From the NCBI RefSeq assembly GCF_003030305.1, contig NZ_CP023676.1, forward strand, positions 1,984,001 through 2,048,000: 64,000 nt of DNA. The letters are read 5' to 3'. Numbering within the stretch: position 1 is the first letter of the stretch; each line of letters opens with the position of its first letter. The notes under the pieces are model-generated. The model ran no database searches. It was not told where the DNA came from and saw only the letters and a program-made list of their open reading frames with translations. Below are positions 43,100 through 52,806 of the stretch, piece by piece. Origin of the DNA: Cutibacterium acnes. Lineage in GTDB: Bacteria; Actinomycetota; Actinomycetes; Propionibacteriales; Propionibacteriaceae. A program made the position numbers and the translations under genes.

Positions 43100-43963
43100 T
43101 CACCCTCGTGCCTCGATCGCCTCAGCCATCGCCAGGGCTCGACGAGCAGTATCGACGTGAAGGTTCTCAATCATGCGGCCCTGGTAGGTCACGACGCCCG
43201 AACCGTTGCCGTTCTCCCATGCGTCGATGATGCCGCGAGCCTCGGCGACCTCCTCAGCGTCGGGGGCGAAGACCTCGTTGGCCGGGCCGACCTGGCCGGG
43301 GTGAATGAGCGTCTTGCCGTCGAATCCCATGAGCTGGGCCTCACGGCACTGGGAGGTGAATCCCTCAACATCGCGGACGTCGTTGTAGACCCCATCCAGA
43401 ATGGCGGTACCGGCTGCCCGAGCCGCCAACATGCACATCTGCAGCGCCGTCACCACCGGGGCGCGGCCAGCCACGTGAGACGCGCGCAGCTCCTTAGTCA
43501 GGTCGTTAGTGCCCATGATGAGCACCGTCAGACGGTCGGAGGCCTCCGCGATGTCAAGGCAATCCAGCACCGCCCGTGGGGTCTCGATCATGGCCCATAA
43601 TTTGACGCTCTCATCGGCCCCGGCGGCCTCCATGTCAGCGACAATAGCGTGCACGTGCTCGGCAGAGCCGACCTTGGGGACAGCGATAGCGTCCGGGCCA
43701 GCGGCAACAGCGGCAGCGAGATCATCGTGATACCACTGGGTGTCCATCCCGTTGACACGGATGGCAACCTCCCGGTAGCCGTACGGATGCTCTTTCACAA
43801 CGCCAGCCGCGCGCTCACGGGCCTCAACCTTGAGATCGGGGGCCACCGCGTCTTCTAAATCAATAATGATGCCGTCGCAGTCGATGCTGCGGGCCTTCTC
43901 CAGCGCCCTGGCATTGGCGCCGGGCATGAATAAAACAGAACGGCGAGGGCGCAAAGAATCCAT
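43100..43963 (-). CDS. CitE-like HpcH/HpaI aldolase family lyase
   Basis: TIM-barrel lyase of 287 residues starting MDSLRPRRSVLFMPGANARAL. DGIIIDLEDAVAPDLK holds the magnesium/CoA-site Glu-Asp, AIRVNGMDTQWYHDDL the substrate arginine, and AMIETPRAVLD the second metal Glu. It belongs to citrate lyase beta/malyl-CoA/citramalyl-CoA lyases. No citrate lyase alpha or gamma genes are nearby, so a stand-alone acyl-CoA lyase such as citramalyl-CoA lyase is more likely than citrate lyase. Confidence 0.82.
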   Translation of the reverse strand: MDSLRPRRSVLFMPGANARALEKARSIDCDGIIIDLEDAVAPDLKVEARERAAGVVKEHPYGYREVAIRVNGMDTQWYHDDLAAAVAAGPDAIAVPKVGSAEHVHAIVADMEAAGADESVKLWAMIETPRAVLDCLDIAEASDRLTVLIMGTNDLTKELRASHVAGRAPVVTALQMCMLAARAAGTAILDGVYNDVRDVEGFTSQCREAQLMGFDGKTLIHPGQVGPANEVFAPDAEEVAEARGIIDAWENGNGSGVVTYQGRMIENLHVDTARRALAMAEAIEARG

Positions 43964-44004
43964 GCCCACAATTGTGCCGCAACCGAATCCAGCGCCGAGA
44001 GCGG

Positions 44005-44060
44005 GCTGAAGTCCAGTCATTGTGACCGAGTACTCACGGTCACAATGACTGGACTTCAGC
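44005..44060. repeat. 24-bp perfect inverted repeat at the end of cobF
   Basis: Arms 44005-44028 and 44037-44060 are exact reverse complements (outer part GCTGAAGTCCAGTCATTG), with the 8-nt loop AGTACTCA. The right arm overlaps the last codon and stop of cobF. No U-run follows on either strand. It can act as a very stable 3' hairpin for the cobF mRNA, or be a dispersed palindromic element. Confidence 0.8.
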
Positions 44061-44838
44061 GACGACGCAGCAGATACGTATCGAACACCCACCCTAAACG
44101 CTTCTCAGCGTCGGCACGAGCGCTCCGGATCTCCTCGCGAACCTCAGCAAGGTCCCCACTGATGAGAATCTCGTCGGGAGTGCCGATGTAGGCCGCCCAG
44201 TAGATATCGATATCTGTGGGATCAATGAGGCTAAAAGTCTGACGCCCGTCAAGCATGACGATCACATCGTCAACACCCTCCGGCATCCCGTTGGCCAGCA
44301 ACCGGGCAGGCGAGATCTGCAGCGCGCGGCCTTGCCGATTGAGCGGAATCTGGTGACGCGACGCCAGGGACAGCGAACTCGAAATACCAGGAATGACGTC
44401 GAGCTCAATCGGCACACCCCCGTCAGCGTCAACGGCAGCGATGAGTTTCTTGACGATGGCGAGAGTGGACTCGAACAGGCCCGGGTCACCCCACACCAGA
44501 AATCCACCGCGTTCACCGTCGGCAAGGTTGTCAGCGACGGCATGGGTCCACTGATCGAGTCGCTGGCGACGCCACTTGGCGACGGCCGCTTTGTAGTTCT
44601 CGGCGGTCTTCCATGGACGCGGCGGATCCTGCAACTCGACGATGTGCAACCCATCGAAGTCGGCGTCGGGGCGGTGACGACGCAGCACCTCACGGCGGAA
44701 CTCGACGAGATCATCGACGTCGTGCTCCTTGAGGACGACAAAGAGGACGTCGAGGTGCTGGATGGCGTCAACAGCCGCCAAAGTCAGCCAATCCGGGTTG
44801 CCGGGGCCGATGCCGATGAGGTCAAGACGACGGGACAC
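44056..44838 (-). CDS. cobF: Precorrin-6A synthase (deacetylating)
   Basis: SAM-dependent methyltransferase of aerobic-type cobalamin synthesis: it methylates precorrin-5 at C-1 and releases acetate. It is 260 residues. LDLIGIGPGNPDWLTLAA is the SAM-family N-terminal loop, FLVWGDPGLFEST the second motif and VIPGISSSLSLASRHQIPLN the third, all as in CobF. It stands alone here, away from other cob genes. Confidence 0.9.
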   Translation of the reverse strand: MSRRLDLIGIGPGNPDWLTLAAVDAIQHLDVLFVVLKEHDVDDLVEFRREVLRRHRPDADFDGLHIVELQDPPRPWKTAENYKAAVAKWRRQRLDQWTHAVADNLADGERGGFLVWGDPGLFESTLAIVKKLIAAVDADGGVPIELDVIPGISSSLSLASRHQIPLNRQGRALQISPARLLANGMPEGVDDVIVMLDGRQTFSLIDPTDIDIYWAAYIGTPDEILISGDLAEVREEIRSARADAEKRLGWVFDTYLLRRR

Positions 44839-44868
44839 AATGTCTCCTTAGTAGTTTCGAACGTGGCG

Positions 44869-45843
44869 TCAGGACGAGCGAGAAACCACCTCGTCGCACA
44901 GCGCCTCAAGAGCCTGCTTGGCATCCCCGTCAGGCAGCGGAGTCAAGTGGGTACGGGCGCGGTCCGCCCGGCGCTGAATCTCGACACGAGCCTCGTCGAT
45001 AACGTGGTTGGCGCGCAGCTTGTCCAATACATCAGACAGCACGGCGTCATCGGACAGATCAGCATCGAGCATCTCCTTAAGCTCGGCGTCCGCCGGATCG
45101 TCAGAAGCGCGCAGCAAAAGGGTCGGCAAGGTCGGAACCTTCTCGCGCAGGTCAGTACCTGGGGTCTTGCCAGTCACCGTCGACGTGATGTCAATGAGGT
45201 CATCGGCAAGCTGGAATACCTCCCCGATGTCCTCGCCAAACTGCTCCAAGGCGGCGACGTTCTCGGCGGACGCATGGGAGACCATCGCCCCAAAGACAGC
45301 AGAGGCTGCAATGAGTGACCCCGTCTTATCGGCAACGACCTTGAGGTAGTGGGCCAACGGATCTTGCCCCTGCGAAGGACCACGGGTCTCGGCAATCTGC
45401 CCCTGTACCAGGCGGGAGAACGTTCGGGCCTGCAACTTAACGAAGTCGACTCCCAACTCCGCTACGGCCAGGGAAGCCTTCGAGAACAGGTAGTCGCCCA
45501 CCATGATGGCCACCGAGTTGCCCCACCGCAGGTTCGCTGAAGGGGCACCGCGACGCCTAGACGCCTCGTCCATAACGTCATCGTGATACAGCGAGGCAAC
45601 GTGGGTGAGTTCCATGACAACAGCGGCACGCACCAGGTCGGCGTCGTTCACCGCGTCACCAAACTGGGAGCACAACACCACCAGCAGCGGGCGGAACCTC
45701 TTGCCACCGGCAGAAATGATGTGGTTGGCCGCCTCAGTCACGAAGGGGGTGTCAGCGCCGGCCTGACGACCCAGCTCGTCCTCAATGAGGGCAAGTTTGG
45801 CGCTCACCAGATCGGTGAACTCGCTGCTGGCGCTATACGACAC
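44869..45843 (-). CDS. Long-chain polyprenyl diphosphate synthase
   Basis: Trans-prenyltransferase of 324 residues from a GTG (45843) with GAGGAGAACT upstream. First aspartate motif LYHDDVMDEASRRRG, second ADDLIDITST; GGKRFRPLLVVL binds diphosphate. The residue class before the first motif (ELTHVASLYHDD, small residues) fits a long product such as the nonaprenyl chain of menaquinone. It lies downstream of the nuo operon. Confidence 0.88.
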   Translation of the reverse strand: MSYSASSEFTDLVSAKLALIEDELGRQAGADTPFVTEAANHIISAGGKRFRPLLVVLCSQFGDAVNDADLVRAAVVMELTHVASLYHDDVMDEASRRRGAPSANLRWGNSVAIMVGDYLFSKASLAVAELGVDFVKLQARTFSRLVQGQIAETRGPSQGQDPLAHYLKVVADKTGSLIAASAVFGAMVSHASAENVAALEQFGEDIGEVFQLADDLIDITSTVTGKTPGTDLREKVPTLPTLLLRASDDPADAELKEMLDADLSDDAVLSDVLDKLRANHVIDEARVEIQRRADRARTHLTPLPDGDAKQALEALCDEVVSRSS

Positions 45844-45984
45844 AGTTCTCCTCTTCCAACCAAGCGATCGCCCGGTACTCGTCCGGCTGTCGCCTCGACG
45901 TGGCCTGGTCATCTTTCACTTTACTGGCTTGACGGTGCTCGCGTCTTGCCGAAGTGCCGTTGTCATGGTCTACAGATGTAGCCA

Positions 45985-46022
45985 GGCCGGGGTCGCAACA
46001 CTTCCAGATAGCGGCCCCGGCC
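45985..46022 (-). terminator. Terminator of the nuo operon
   Basis: GGCCGGGG pairs with CCCCGGCC; after a mismatch CGC/GCG extends the stem, with a 14-nt loop. It lies 14 nt after the nuoN stop. No U-run. Confidence 0.6.
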
Positions 46023-46035
46023 CCCATTAACAAAC

Positions 46036-47652
46036 TCAGCGCAGGAAGGTGCTCGCCTGGTTGAACAGGTCAATAATCGGCTGTGGGGCAACACCCATGA
46101 CGATGGTGAACACCGCACACACGATGAGGGTGATCCATCCGGCGATGGAGGGCTCGGCAACCTCCACGGGGTCGTCGCCCTCTTTCGCGGACCGGAAAAA
46201 CACCACGACGATGATGCGCAGATAGAAGGCCGCTGCCACCAGGGAGAACAGCACCCCAATCAACACCAGCCAGGCGTATCCACCACGCCATCCGGCCAGG
46301 AAGACCACCAGTTTGCCGGTGAAACCTGCCGTCAACGGGATACCGGCGAAACTCAGCATAAAGATGACGACCAGCACACCGATCCACGGATGACTACGAC
46401 CAATACCCGCCCACGAGGCGATCTCAGTGGATTCGCCACCGGCGCGACGCACCATGAGGATGAGCAGCCAGAAGCCGATCGACGCCAAGCCATAGGCCGT
46501 CATGTACACCAGCACCGACGACACCGAACCCGTCTGGCCCTCGGCCATGCCGGTCTGGGTCGTCCAGGCTCCGACAACACCGACCAGCACGAACCCAGCA
46601 TGGGCGATAGCGGAGTAGGCCAGCAGACGCTTCATATCGGTCTGCGCGAGACCCACGATGGCGCCCACACCCATCGAGGCCACAGCCACGACGGCGAGCA
46701 CGATCTGCCAGTCCCATCTCATCGCGCCCAGACCGACATACAGGACGCGCATCAGACCGACGAGGGCGACGAGTTTGGTCGCGACAGCCATCCAGCCGCT
46801 AACCGGCGTCGGAGCGCCAGTGTAGACATCGGGGGTCCAGGAAGCGAACGGAACCGCGCCTATCTTGAACAGCAGCCCGACGGCCACCAGGATCATGCCT
46901 GCGACGATGAGTTTCGACGAGCCGACCTGAGTGACGCCCGCTGCGGCTAGATCGCCAAGCTTGAAACTGCCGGCGCATCCATACAGCAGCACGATGCCAT
47001 AAAGGAACAAGGCCGAGGACAGCGCGCCCAGCAAGAAGTACTTCAGAGCGGCTTCCTGAGACAACAACCGACGACGCCGCGACATCCCACACAGCAGGTA
47101 CAACGGCAGAGAGAAGATCTCCAAGGCAACGAACATCATGATGAGGTCATTAGCCGCGGCGAAACACATCATGCCCAACGCCGCGAACATCAGCAGCGGG
47201 TAGACCTCAGTGTGCTCGCGATGCTCCTGCTCGGCCTTAGCCTCCAGCGGGGAACCAGGCACCGACGACGCGCTCGCCACAAAAGCCGTCTGGGTGGTGC
47301 CGACTCGCTCAGCGAAGAGCACCACGGTCCCAAGACCGGTCGCTAGCAGAATGACCCACGTAGCCAGAGTCGGTCCGTCGGGGGCCAAAGTTCCCTGCCC
47401 GGCAACAATTCGGGTGCCACGGGCAATAGTGGTTAGCGTCGAGGCGATGGCAACAACCAGAGTGGCGACCGTCACGATGATCTGAGTCGGACGACGACCC
47501 GATCGGGGAACAAAGGCCTCCACCAGCACCGCCACGCACGCCCCTGCCATGAGGACGAACACCGGCGCCAGCGGCCCCCACTCGAGGTGCGGAGCCGCGA
47601 CGTCGAGGAGCGCTGGCAGCCCAGACGCAGTAATCAACAGGGCGGAATTCAC
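46036..47652 (-). CDS. nuoN: NADH-quinone oxidoreductase subunit N
   Basis: Antiporter-like proton-pumping subunit of complex I, 538 residues, about 14 membrane helices. The ATG overlaps the nuoM stop. Motifs include AEQEHREHTEVYPLLMFAALG with the key helix-5 Glu, and the conserved LLFKIGAVPFASWTPDVYTGAPTPVSG. The N-terminal 115 or so residues include an inserted loop of about 20 residues (SASSVPGSPLEAK). Last gene of the nuo operon. Confidence 0.95.
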   Translation of the reverse strand: MNSALLITASGLPALLDVAAPHLEWGPLAPVFVLMAGACVAVLVEAFVPRSGRRPTQIIVTVATLVVAIASTLTTIARGTRIVAGQGTLAPDGPTLATWVILLATGLGTVVLFAERVGTTQTAFVASASSVPGSPLEAKAEQEHREHTEVYPLLMFAALGMMCFAAANDLIMMFVALEIFSLPLYLLCGMSRRRRLLSQEAALKYFLLGALSSALFLYGIVLLYGCAGSFKLGDLAAAGVTQVGSSKLIVAGMILVAVGLLFKIGAVPFASWTPDVYTGAPTPVSGWMAVATKLVALVGLMRVLYVGLGAMRWDWQIVLAVVAVASMGVGAIVGLAQTDMKRLLAYSAIAHAGFVLVGVVGAWTTQTGMAEGQTGSVSSVLVYMTAYGLASIGFWLLILMVRRAGGESTEIASWAGIGRSHPWIGVLVVIFMLSFAGIPLTAGFTGKLVVFLAGWRGGYAWLVLIGVLFSLVAAAFYLRIIVVVFFRSAKEGDDPVEVAEPSIAGWITLIVCAVFTIVMGVAPQPIIDLFNQASTFLR

Positions 47653-49142
47653 TTGAGACCCTCCTTGACGACGGGTGCCGGATCGGTGGCGTGGACCTGA
47701 GTCATGGTGGCCGTGGCCGCTGGTTCGATGGCGTGCAGCATCGGCCTGGGGAAGAACCCGAACACCAGCAGCAAAATGATGAGAGGTGCAAGCACCAACT
47801 TCTCCCGCCCGTTCAGGTCACTGACCTGCTCAGAGACACCCTGCACCGGGCCGGTCATAGTGCGTCGGTACGTCACCAGAACGTACACCGCAGCCAGCAC
47901 CATGCCGATGGTGGAAATGGCGACATAGATTGGGTGACGCGACCAAGCACCAGCTAAGGCCATGAACTCGCTCACAAAGTTTCCCGTGCCCGGCAACGAC
48001 AGGGTTGCCAGCCCGGCGAAGAGGAAAGTTCCGGCAAGTACCGGGGCGACCTTCTGGACGCCACCGTAACCGTCGACCTTCGCCGTCCCGCCCCTGCGCA
48101 CCAGGAAACCAAGCACGAGGAACAACGCTGCCGTCGAAAAGCCGTGGTTGAACATGTAGAAGATCGAACCTGTGATCGACGTCGTCGTCAGCGCGAAAAT
48201 GCCAATGACCATAAAGCCGAAGTGACTTACTGAGGTGTAGGAGACGAACCTCATGAGGTCGCTCGAGGTCGCGGCCATCATGGCACCCCACAGCACCGAG
48301 ATAATCGCCAGGGTGAGGACGAAGGGGGTGGCCCAGTCGGAGGCGGCGGGGAACAGGCCCAGACACAGCCTCAGCATTCCAAAGGTGCCGATCTTGTCGA
48401 GCAAGCCGACGAGCAGGGAAGACGCCCCCGCAGTGGCCTGTTCGGCGGTATCAGGCAGCCACGTGTGCACCGGGACCATCGGGGCCTTGATCGCGAAGGC
48501 GATGAAGAATCCGACAAATAATTCCTTACCAATCGCCCCCGAGAAGTCCACCTTTGCCAGGTCGCTCAGAAGGAAGGATCCGCCGTGCACCCCGACGCCG
48601 ATGACAGCGAATAGCATGACCAGCCCACCAGCCAAGGAGTACAGCAGGAACTTCATCGCTGCTCGGCCTCGTCGTGGACCGCCCCATCCTGCAATGAGGA
48701 AGTACATCGGGATGAGGGTGGCCTCGAACATGAGGTAGAACAGCAAGACGTCGGTGGCAGCGAAGCAATAGATTGCCAGTCCCTCAAGCATGAGGGCCAA
48801 GCCGAAAAACGCCCCAGTTGACCAGCGAGCCGTCTCGTCGTCGCCCACATGCCACTCGGCGAGTAGCACCACCGGCACGAGGATGACGACCAGCAGGATC
48901 ATCGTCAGGGAAAGGCCATCACCACCTAGCGCATACCAGGCTCCGACAGCGCGGATCCAGCGATGGGTTTCCGAAAGGTTGGTGCCATTGACGCCGACGA
49001 TGAAAGCGTAGACGCCCAGTACCAGAGTGACCAGAGAAAACACCATGCCGGTGGCTCGGGCCGCAGCCCCGCGCAGCATCATGGTGATAACGCCGCCGAC
49101 GAACGGCAGCAGCGCGATCACTGTGAGGATCGGGAAAGACAT
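47649..49142 (-). CDS. nuoM: NADH-quinone oxidoreductase subunit M
   Basis: Antiporter-like proton pump of 497 residues, starting MSFPILTVIALLPFVGG. Conserved parts are YLMFEATLIPMYFLI (helix-5 Glu) and FAIKAPMVPVHTWLPDTAEQATAG. Start at 49142 follows AGGAGCTGAC; the longer frame from 49274 overlaps nuoL. About 14 membrane helices. Confidence 0.95.
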   Translation of the reverse strand: MSFPILTVIALLPFVGGVITMMLRGAAARATGMVFSLVTLVLGVYAFIVGVNGTNLSETHRWIRAVGAWYALGGDGLSLTMILLVVILVPVVLLAEWHVGDDETARWSTGAFFGLALMLEGLAIYCFAATDVLLFYLMFEATLIPMYFLIAGWGGPRRGRAAMKFLLYSLAGGLVMLFAVIGVGVHGGSFLLSDLAKVDFSGAIGKELFVGFFIAFAIKAPMVPVHTWLPDTAEQATAGASSLLVGLLDKIGTFGMLRLCLGLFPAASDWATPFVLTLAIISVLWGAMMAATSSDLMRFVSYTSVSHFGFMVIGIFALTTTSITGSIFYMFNHGFSTAALFLVLGFLVRRGGTAKVDGYGGVQKVAPVLAGTFLFAGLATLSLPGTGNFVSEFMALAGAWSRHPIYVAISTIGMVLAAVYVLVTYRRTMTGPVQGVSEQVSDLNGREKLVLAPLIILLLVFGFFPRPMLHAIEPAATATMTQVHATDPAPVVKEGLK

Positions 49143-49159
49143 GTCAGCTCCTCCAGCGC

Positions 49160-51046
49160 TCAGGCCATCCGGCCCAGGACGACGACGAGTCCGACGACCA
49201 CCACGCCGACGACCATCATGAGGCCGTAACTGCGCACGTAGCCGTTTTGGACTTTGCGGATGATCTGGGAACAAGCCGTGGTGACGGAGCCAGCGCCGTT
49301 AACCAGACCGTCGACCACCGACCGATCGAAGCCCGCGACACCGCCGGCCAGCCAACGCCCCGGCTTCACCACGACAACATCGTTGATGTCGTCGCCGTAG
49401 ATGTCGTGGCGACCAGCGACAAGCAGCGGATCGTGAGTCTCGGGCTCCTCGTTCGGCACATTGTGACGGTTGAGCAACCAGCCTGCCACGATGCCGAGGA
49501 TCACCACGACGAGGGTGACAACCCCAATCACGCCCATATGCCACATACCGACGTGCTCAACCTCAGCGCCCGTAGCTGGAGCCAACCAGTCGCCGATCCA
49601 GTTGTTCATAAAAGCACCGGCGAAGATCGACAAAATAGCCAACACGATGAGAGGGATCGTCATGACTGCCGGAGACTCGTGCGGGTGGACGTCCGCGCGC
49701 CAACGCTTAGTCCCCAAGAAGGTCAGCATCATGAGGCGAGTCATGTAGTAGGCGGTGATTCCAGCGCCGATAAGGGCCAGCACCCCGAAGACCGCGCCCT
49801 TATCGAAGGCGGCCTCGATGATGTGGTCTTTGGAGAAGTAGCCGGAGGTACCAGGGATACCGATAATGGCGAGGTAGCCGCACGCGAAGGTCCAGAAGGT
49901 CATAGGCATCACCTTGGACAGCGCACCAAAGTGGTACATGTCCGTGTCGTCACCGGTACCGTGCATCACCGAGCCGGCCCCAAGGAACATGTTCGCCTTA
50001 AAGAAACCGTGGGTGAGCAGGTGGAAAATCGCCAGAGCCGCACCAGCCGGTCCCAAACCTGCAGCCAGCATCATGTAGCCGATCTGGCTCATCGTCGATC
50101 CGGCGAGGACCTTCTTGATGTCCTTCTTCGCCGAACCGATCCAGGCGCCGAACAACAAGGTAACGGTGCCGATGATCGCCACTGCCAACGAGGCTGCACC
50201 CGTGTGGGCATAGATCTCGTGAGAACGTACCACCAGGTAAACACCAGCGGTAACCATCGTCGCAGCGTGGATCAGGGCTGAGACCGGCGTCGGGCCCTCC
50301 ATGGCGTCAAGCAGCCAGGCTTGCAACGGCACCTGAGCGGACTTACCACAAGCAGCCAGCAGCAGCATGAAGCCGAGCAACGTGGCCCAGGTTGACGTCA
50401 GCCCCGACGCTTTAGCTGAAACATCGGAGAAGCGCACGCTGCCGAACTGGGCGAGCATCGTAAAGATCGCCATCGTCAAACCGAGGTCGCCGATGCGGTT
50501 CATGATGAAAGCCTTATTACCGGCGCGGGCAGCAGCGGGACGACCAAACCAGAACCCGATAAGCAGGTAGGAGGCCAGACCGACACCCTCCCAGCCGACA
50601 AACAGGATGAGGTAGTTATCGGCCAACACCAACGTCAGCATCGCGGCAATGAAGAGGTTGAGATAGGCGAAGAACCGACGACGATCGGTGTCATGGGCCA
50701 TATACCCGATCGCGTAGATGTGGATCAGCGAGCCCACGAAGGTGATGAGCAGCACAAACAGGATCGAGAGCTGGTCAATAAGCAGCCCCACTCGCAGATC
50801 CCACGCCCCGACGTCGATAAATCGGTAGACCCCCACGTCGACGGCACGAGACGCGCCGCCACGTCCGAGCAGGTCGATAAACAGGACCAACCCGATAACA
50901 AAGGCGACGATTGGGGCCACAGTGGCCAACACATGTCCCCACGCGTCGCTGCGGCGTCCCAACACCAATAGCAGCGCGGCAACCACCAGTGGCACCGCAA
51001 TCATGAACCAGGCCACGTTGAACAAGCCGGTTTCCAAGACAGTCAC
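49160..51046 (-). CDS. nuoL: NADH-quinone oxidoreductase subunit L
   Basis: Largest antiporter-like subunit, 628 residues from a GTG (51046, GAGGGAGG upstream). VGWEGVGLASYLLIGFW holds the helix-5 Glu, and AQVPLQAWLLDAMEGPTPVSALIHAATMV is the family hallmark region. A C-terminal arm (about residues 520-628) corresponds to the long lateral helix and final spans. Confidence 0.96.
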   Translation of the reverse strand: MTVLETGLFNVAWFMIAVPLVVAALLLVLGRRSDAWGHVLATVAPIVAFVIGLVLFIDLLGRGGASRAVDVGVYRFIDVGAWDLRVGLLIDQLSILFVLLITFVGSLIHIYAIGYMAHDTDRRRFFAYLNLFIAAMLTLVLADNYLILFVGWEGVGLASYLLIGFWFGRPAAARAGNKAFIMNRIGDLGLTMAIFTMLAQFGSVRFSDVSAKASGLTSTWATLLGFMLLLAACGKSAQVPLQAWLLDAMEGPTPVSALIHAATMVTAGVYLVVRSHEIYAHTGAASLAVAIIGTVTLLFGAWIGSAKKDIKKVLAGSTMSQIGYMMLAAGLGPAGAALAIFHLLTHGFFKANMFLGAGSVMHGTGDDTDMYHFGALSKVMPMTFWTFACGYLAIIGIPGTSGYFSKDHIIEAAFDKGAVFGVLALIGAGITAYYMTRLMMLTFLGTKRWRADVHPHESPAVMTIPLIVLAILSIFAGAFMNNWIGDWLAPATGAEVEHVGMWHMGVIGVVTLVVVILGIVAGWLLNRHNVPNEEPETHDPLLVAGRHDIYGDDINDVVVVKPGRWLAGGVAGFDRSVVDGLVNGAGSVTTACSQIIRKVQNGYVRSYGLMMVVGVVVVGLVVVLGRMA

Positions 51047-51056
51047 GGTACCTCCC

Positions 51057-51356
51057 TCAGAACTTCAGCAGGTTGGTGTCGTCCACCGAAGTGGTGCGAC
51101 GGGAACGGAAAATGGTGACGATGATCGCCAAACCGACGACCACCTCAGCAGCTGCCACAATCATCACGAAGAAAGCTCCGACCTGTCCGTCGAGAGAGCC
51201 GTGTACGTGAGCGAAAGTCACCAGCGCCAGGTTCGCGGCGTTGAGCATCAACTCCACCGACATAAAAGCCACCAAGGCATTACGCCTCGTCAGGAAGCCC
51301 ACGATGCCGATAGCGAACAAGATCGCCGAGAGCACCAGGTAGTCATTCGGATTCAT
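51057..51356 (-). CDS. nuoK: NADH-quinone oxidoreductase subunit K
   Basis: Three-helix proton-channel subunit, 99 residues, starting [17 protein letters not shown]. Conserved Glu residues in helix 2 ([14 protein letters not shown]) and helix 3 ([13 protein letters not shown]) are present. ATG overlaps the nuoJ stop. Confidence 0.96.
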
Positions 51357-52207
51357 TCGAGTTCTCCTTGGACCTCGTGGCGGGCGGCACTGATTGACGC
51401 AAACGCCCGATGCGTCGGAGCCTTCAACTCACCGGCGTCGATAATGGCACCGCGGGTCGCCAAGGTTCCCGAGATCGAGTCCTGAGCCACCGTGCCGTCA
51501 GGCAGCAGAGCCGGAGCACCAATCTGATTCGTGCGGGCGTAGACACCGGAGTTGGGACGAACACCGGGGTGAGAGCCATGCTCGGCGTAGGCAGCCATAC
51601 GGTCTGTCACCCGTTCACGCTGGGACTTCTTCTTGTCGGCCTCGCCATGAGCCAACACCATCGTGCCGACGGCAGCAGTGATGAGCAAGGCCGAAGTAGC
51701 CTCAAAGACGATGACATACTTGGTAAACACCAGCTCGGCAAGCGACTTGACGTTATTCCCACCAGCTGTGTTGGCCTGCCCCAGGCCCACCGGATGGTCA
51801 GTGCCGATAACACCGGTCGTCACTGCATTACCGACAGCCAGGATCAGCAGCACCACAAAGGCCAAGGCGGCGATCATGGCGGCCACCTTGTGACCCTTGA
51901 GGGTCTCTTTGAGGGAGTCGGTGGAGTCGACGCCGACAAGCATGACGACAAAGAGGAAGAGCATCAGGATGGCGCCGGTGTAGACGATGATCTGCACCAC
52001 GAAAAGGAAAGGCGCTTCCTGGCTGGCGTACTGCACGGCCAGACAAATCATGACTACGGCCAGCGACAACGCCGAGTGGACAGGCTTCTTGGCAAAAACC
52101 ATCACCAAGGCCGCAAGCACCATGATCGGTGCCAACAGCCAGAAGGCCCACTGGGATGCCGTCACCATAGGTACGAGACCGGCGAGCAGGGGGAGTCCCG
52201 TAGTCAT
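51353..52207 (-). CDS. nuoJ: NADH-quinone oxidoreductase subunit J
   Basis: Five-helix membrane subunit, 284 residues, longer than the usual 165-200 because of a hydrophilic C-terminal tail of about 90 residues. [23 protein letters not shown] carries the conserved helix-3 region with its pi-bulge Tyr-Gly. ATG overlaps the nuoI stop. Confidence 0.95.
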
Positions 52208-52806
52208 CAGGCGGCCTCCTCATCCTTGTGTTGGGTGTCGTTGTCATCGTCCCGGTGCGCAGTGGCACCACTATTGGCCGGACCGGTCCGTACGTCGTCC
52301 TGCCCAGAGGGAGGAAGACCGTTGAAGTAGTCATCTTCGTCATCACCGAGACGGCGCGGGTGTGGCGGCTGCTCCATGCCCTCCTTGAGGGGAGCCAGCA
52401 ACTCGTCCTTCGTCCAAATGTGCTTGGCACGCGAGGTGTCGGCCATCTTGAAATCGTTCGTCATCGTCAGGGCACGAGTTGGGCATGCCTCGATGCACAT
52501 TCCGCACAAAATGCAGCGCAGATAGTTGATCTCGTACACGCGACCGTAACGCTCACCGGGCGAGTAACGCTCCTCGTCAGTGTTATCTGCCCCCTCGACG
52601 TAGATGGCATCGGCCGGGCACGCCCATGCACACAGCTCACAACCCACACACTTTTCCAACCCGTCAGGCCAGCGGTTGAGCTGGTGACGGCCATGCATGC
52701 GCGGCGGCATCGGCTTTTCCTTGCCCTTCTCCGGGTATCCCTGGGTGAAGGACTTGCGGAACATCGTCTCGAAGGTGATCCCGAATCCGGACCAGGCTCC
52801 CATCAC
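52207..52806 (-). CDS. nuoI: NADH-quinone oxidoreductase subunit I
   Basis: Two-cluster ferredoxin subunit (N6a/N6b), 199 residues. Motifs [17 protein letters not shown] and [17 protein letters not shown] are complete. [20 protein letters not shown] and the amphipathic start [19 protein letters not shown] are normal for NuoI. The C-terminal 50 or so residues are an acidic, low-complexity extension. Confidence 0.96.
   Translation of the reverse strand: MMGAWSGFGITFETMFRKSFTQGYPEKGKEKPMPPRMHGRHQLNRWPDGLEKCVGCELCAWACPADAIYVEGADNTDEERYSPGERYGRVYEINYLRCILCGMCIEACPTRALTMTNDFKMADTSRAKHIWTKDELLAPLKEGMEQPPHPRRLGDDEDDYFNGLPPSGQDDVRTGPANSGATAHRDDDNDTQHKDEEAA

Noticed and set aside
49247..50281. Plus-strand frame opposite nuoL
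   Set aside because: Antisense shadow; His/Asp/Gln-rich composition and no start signals.
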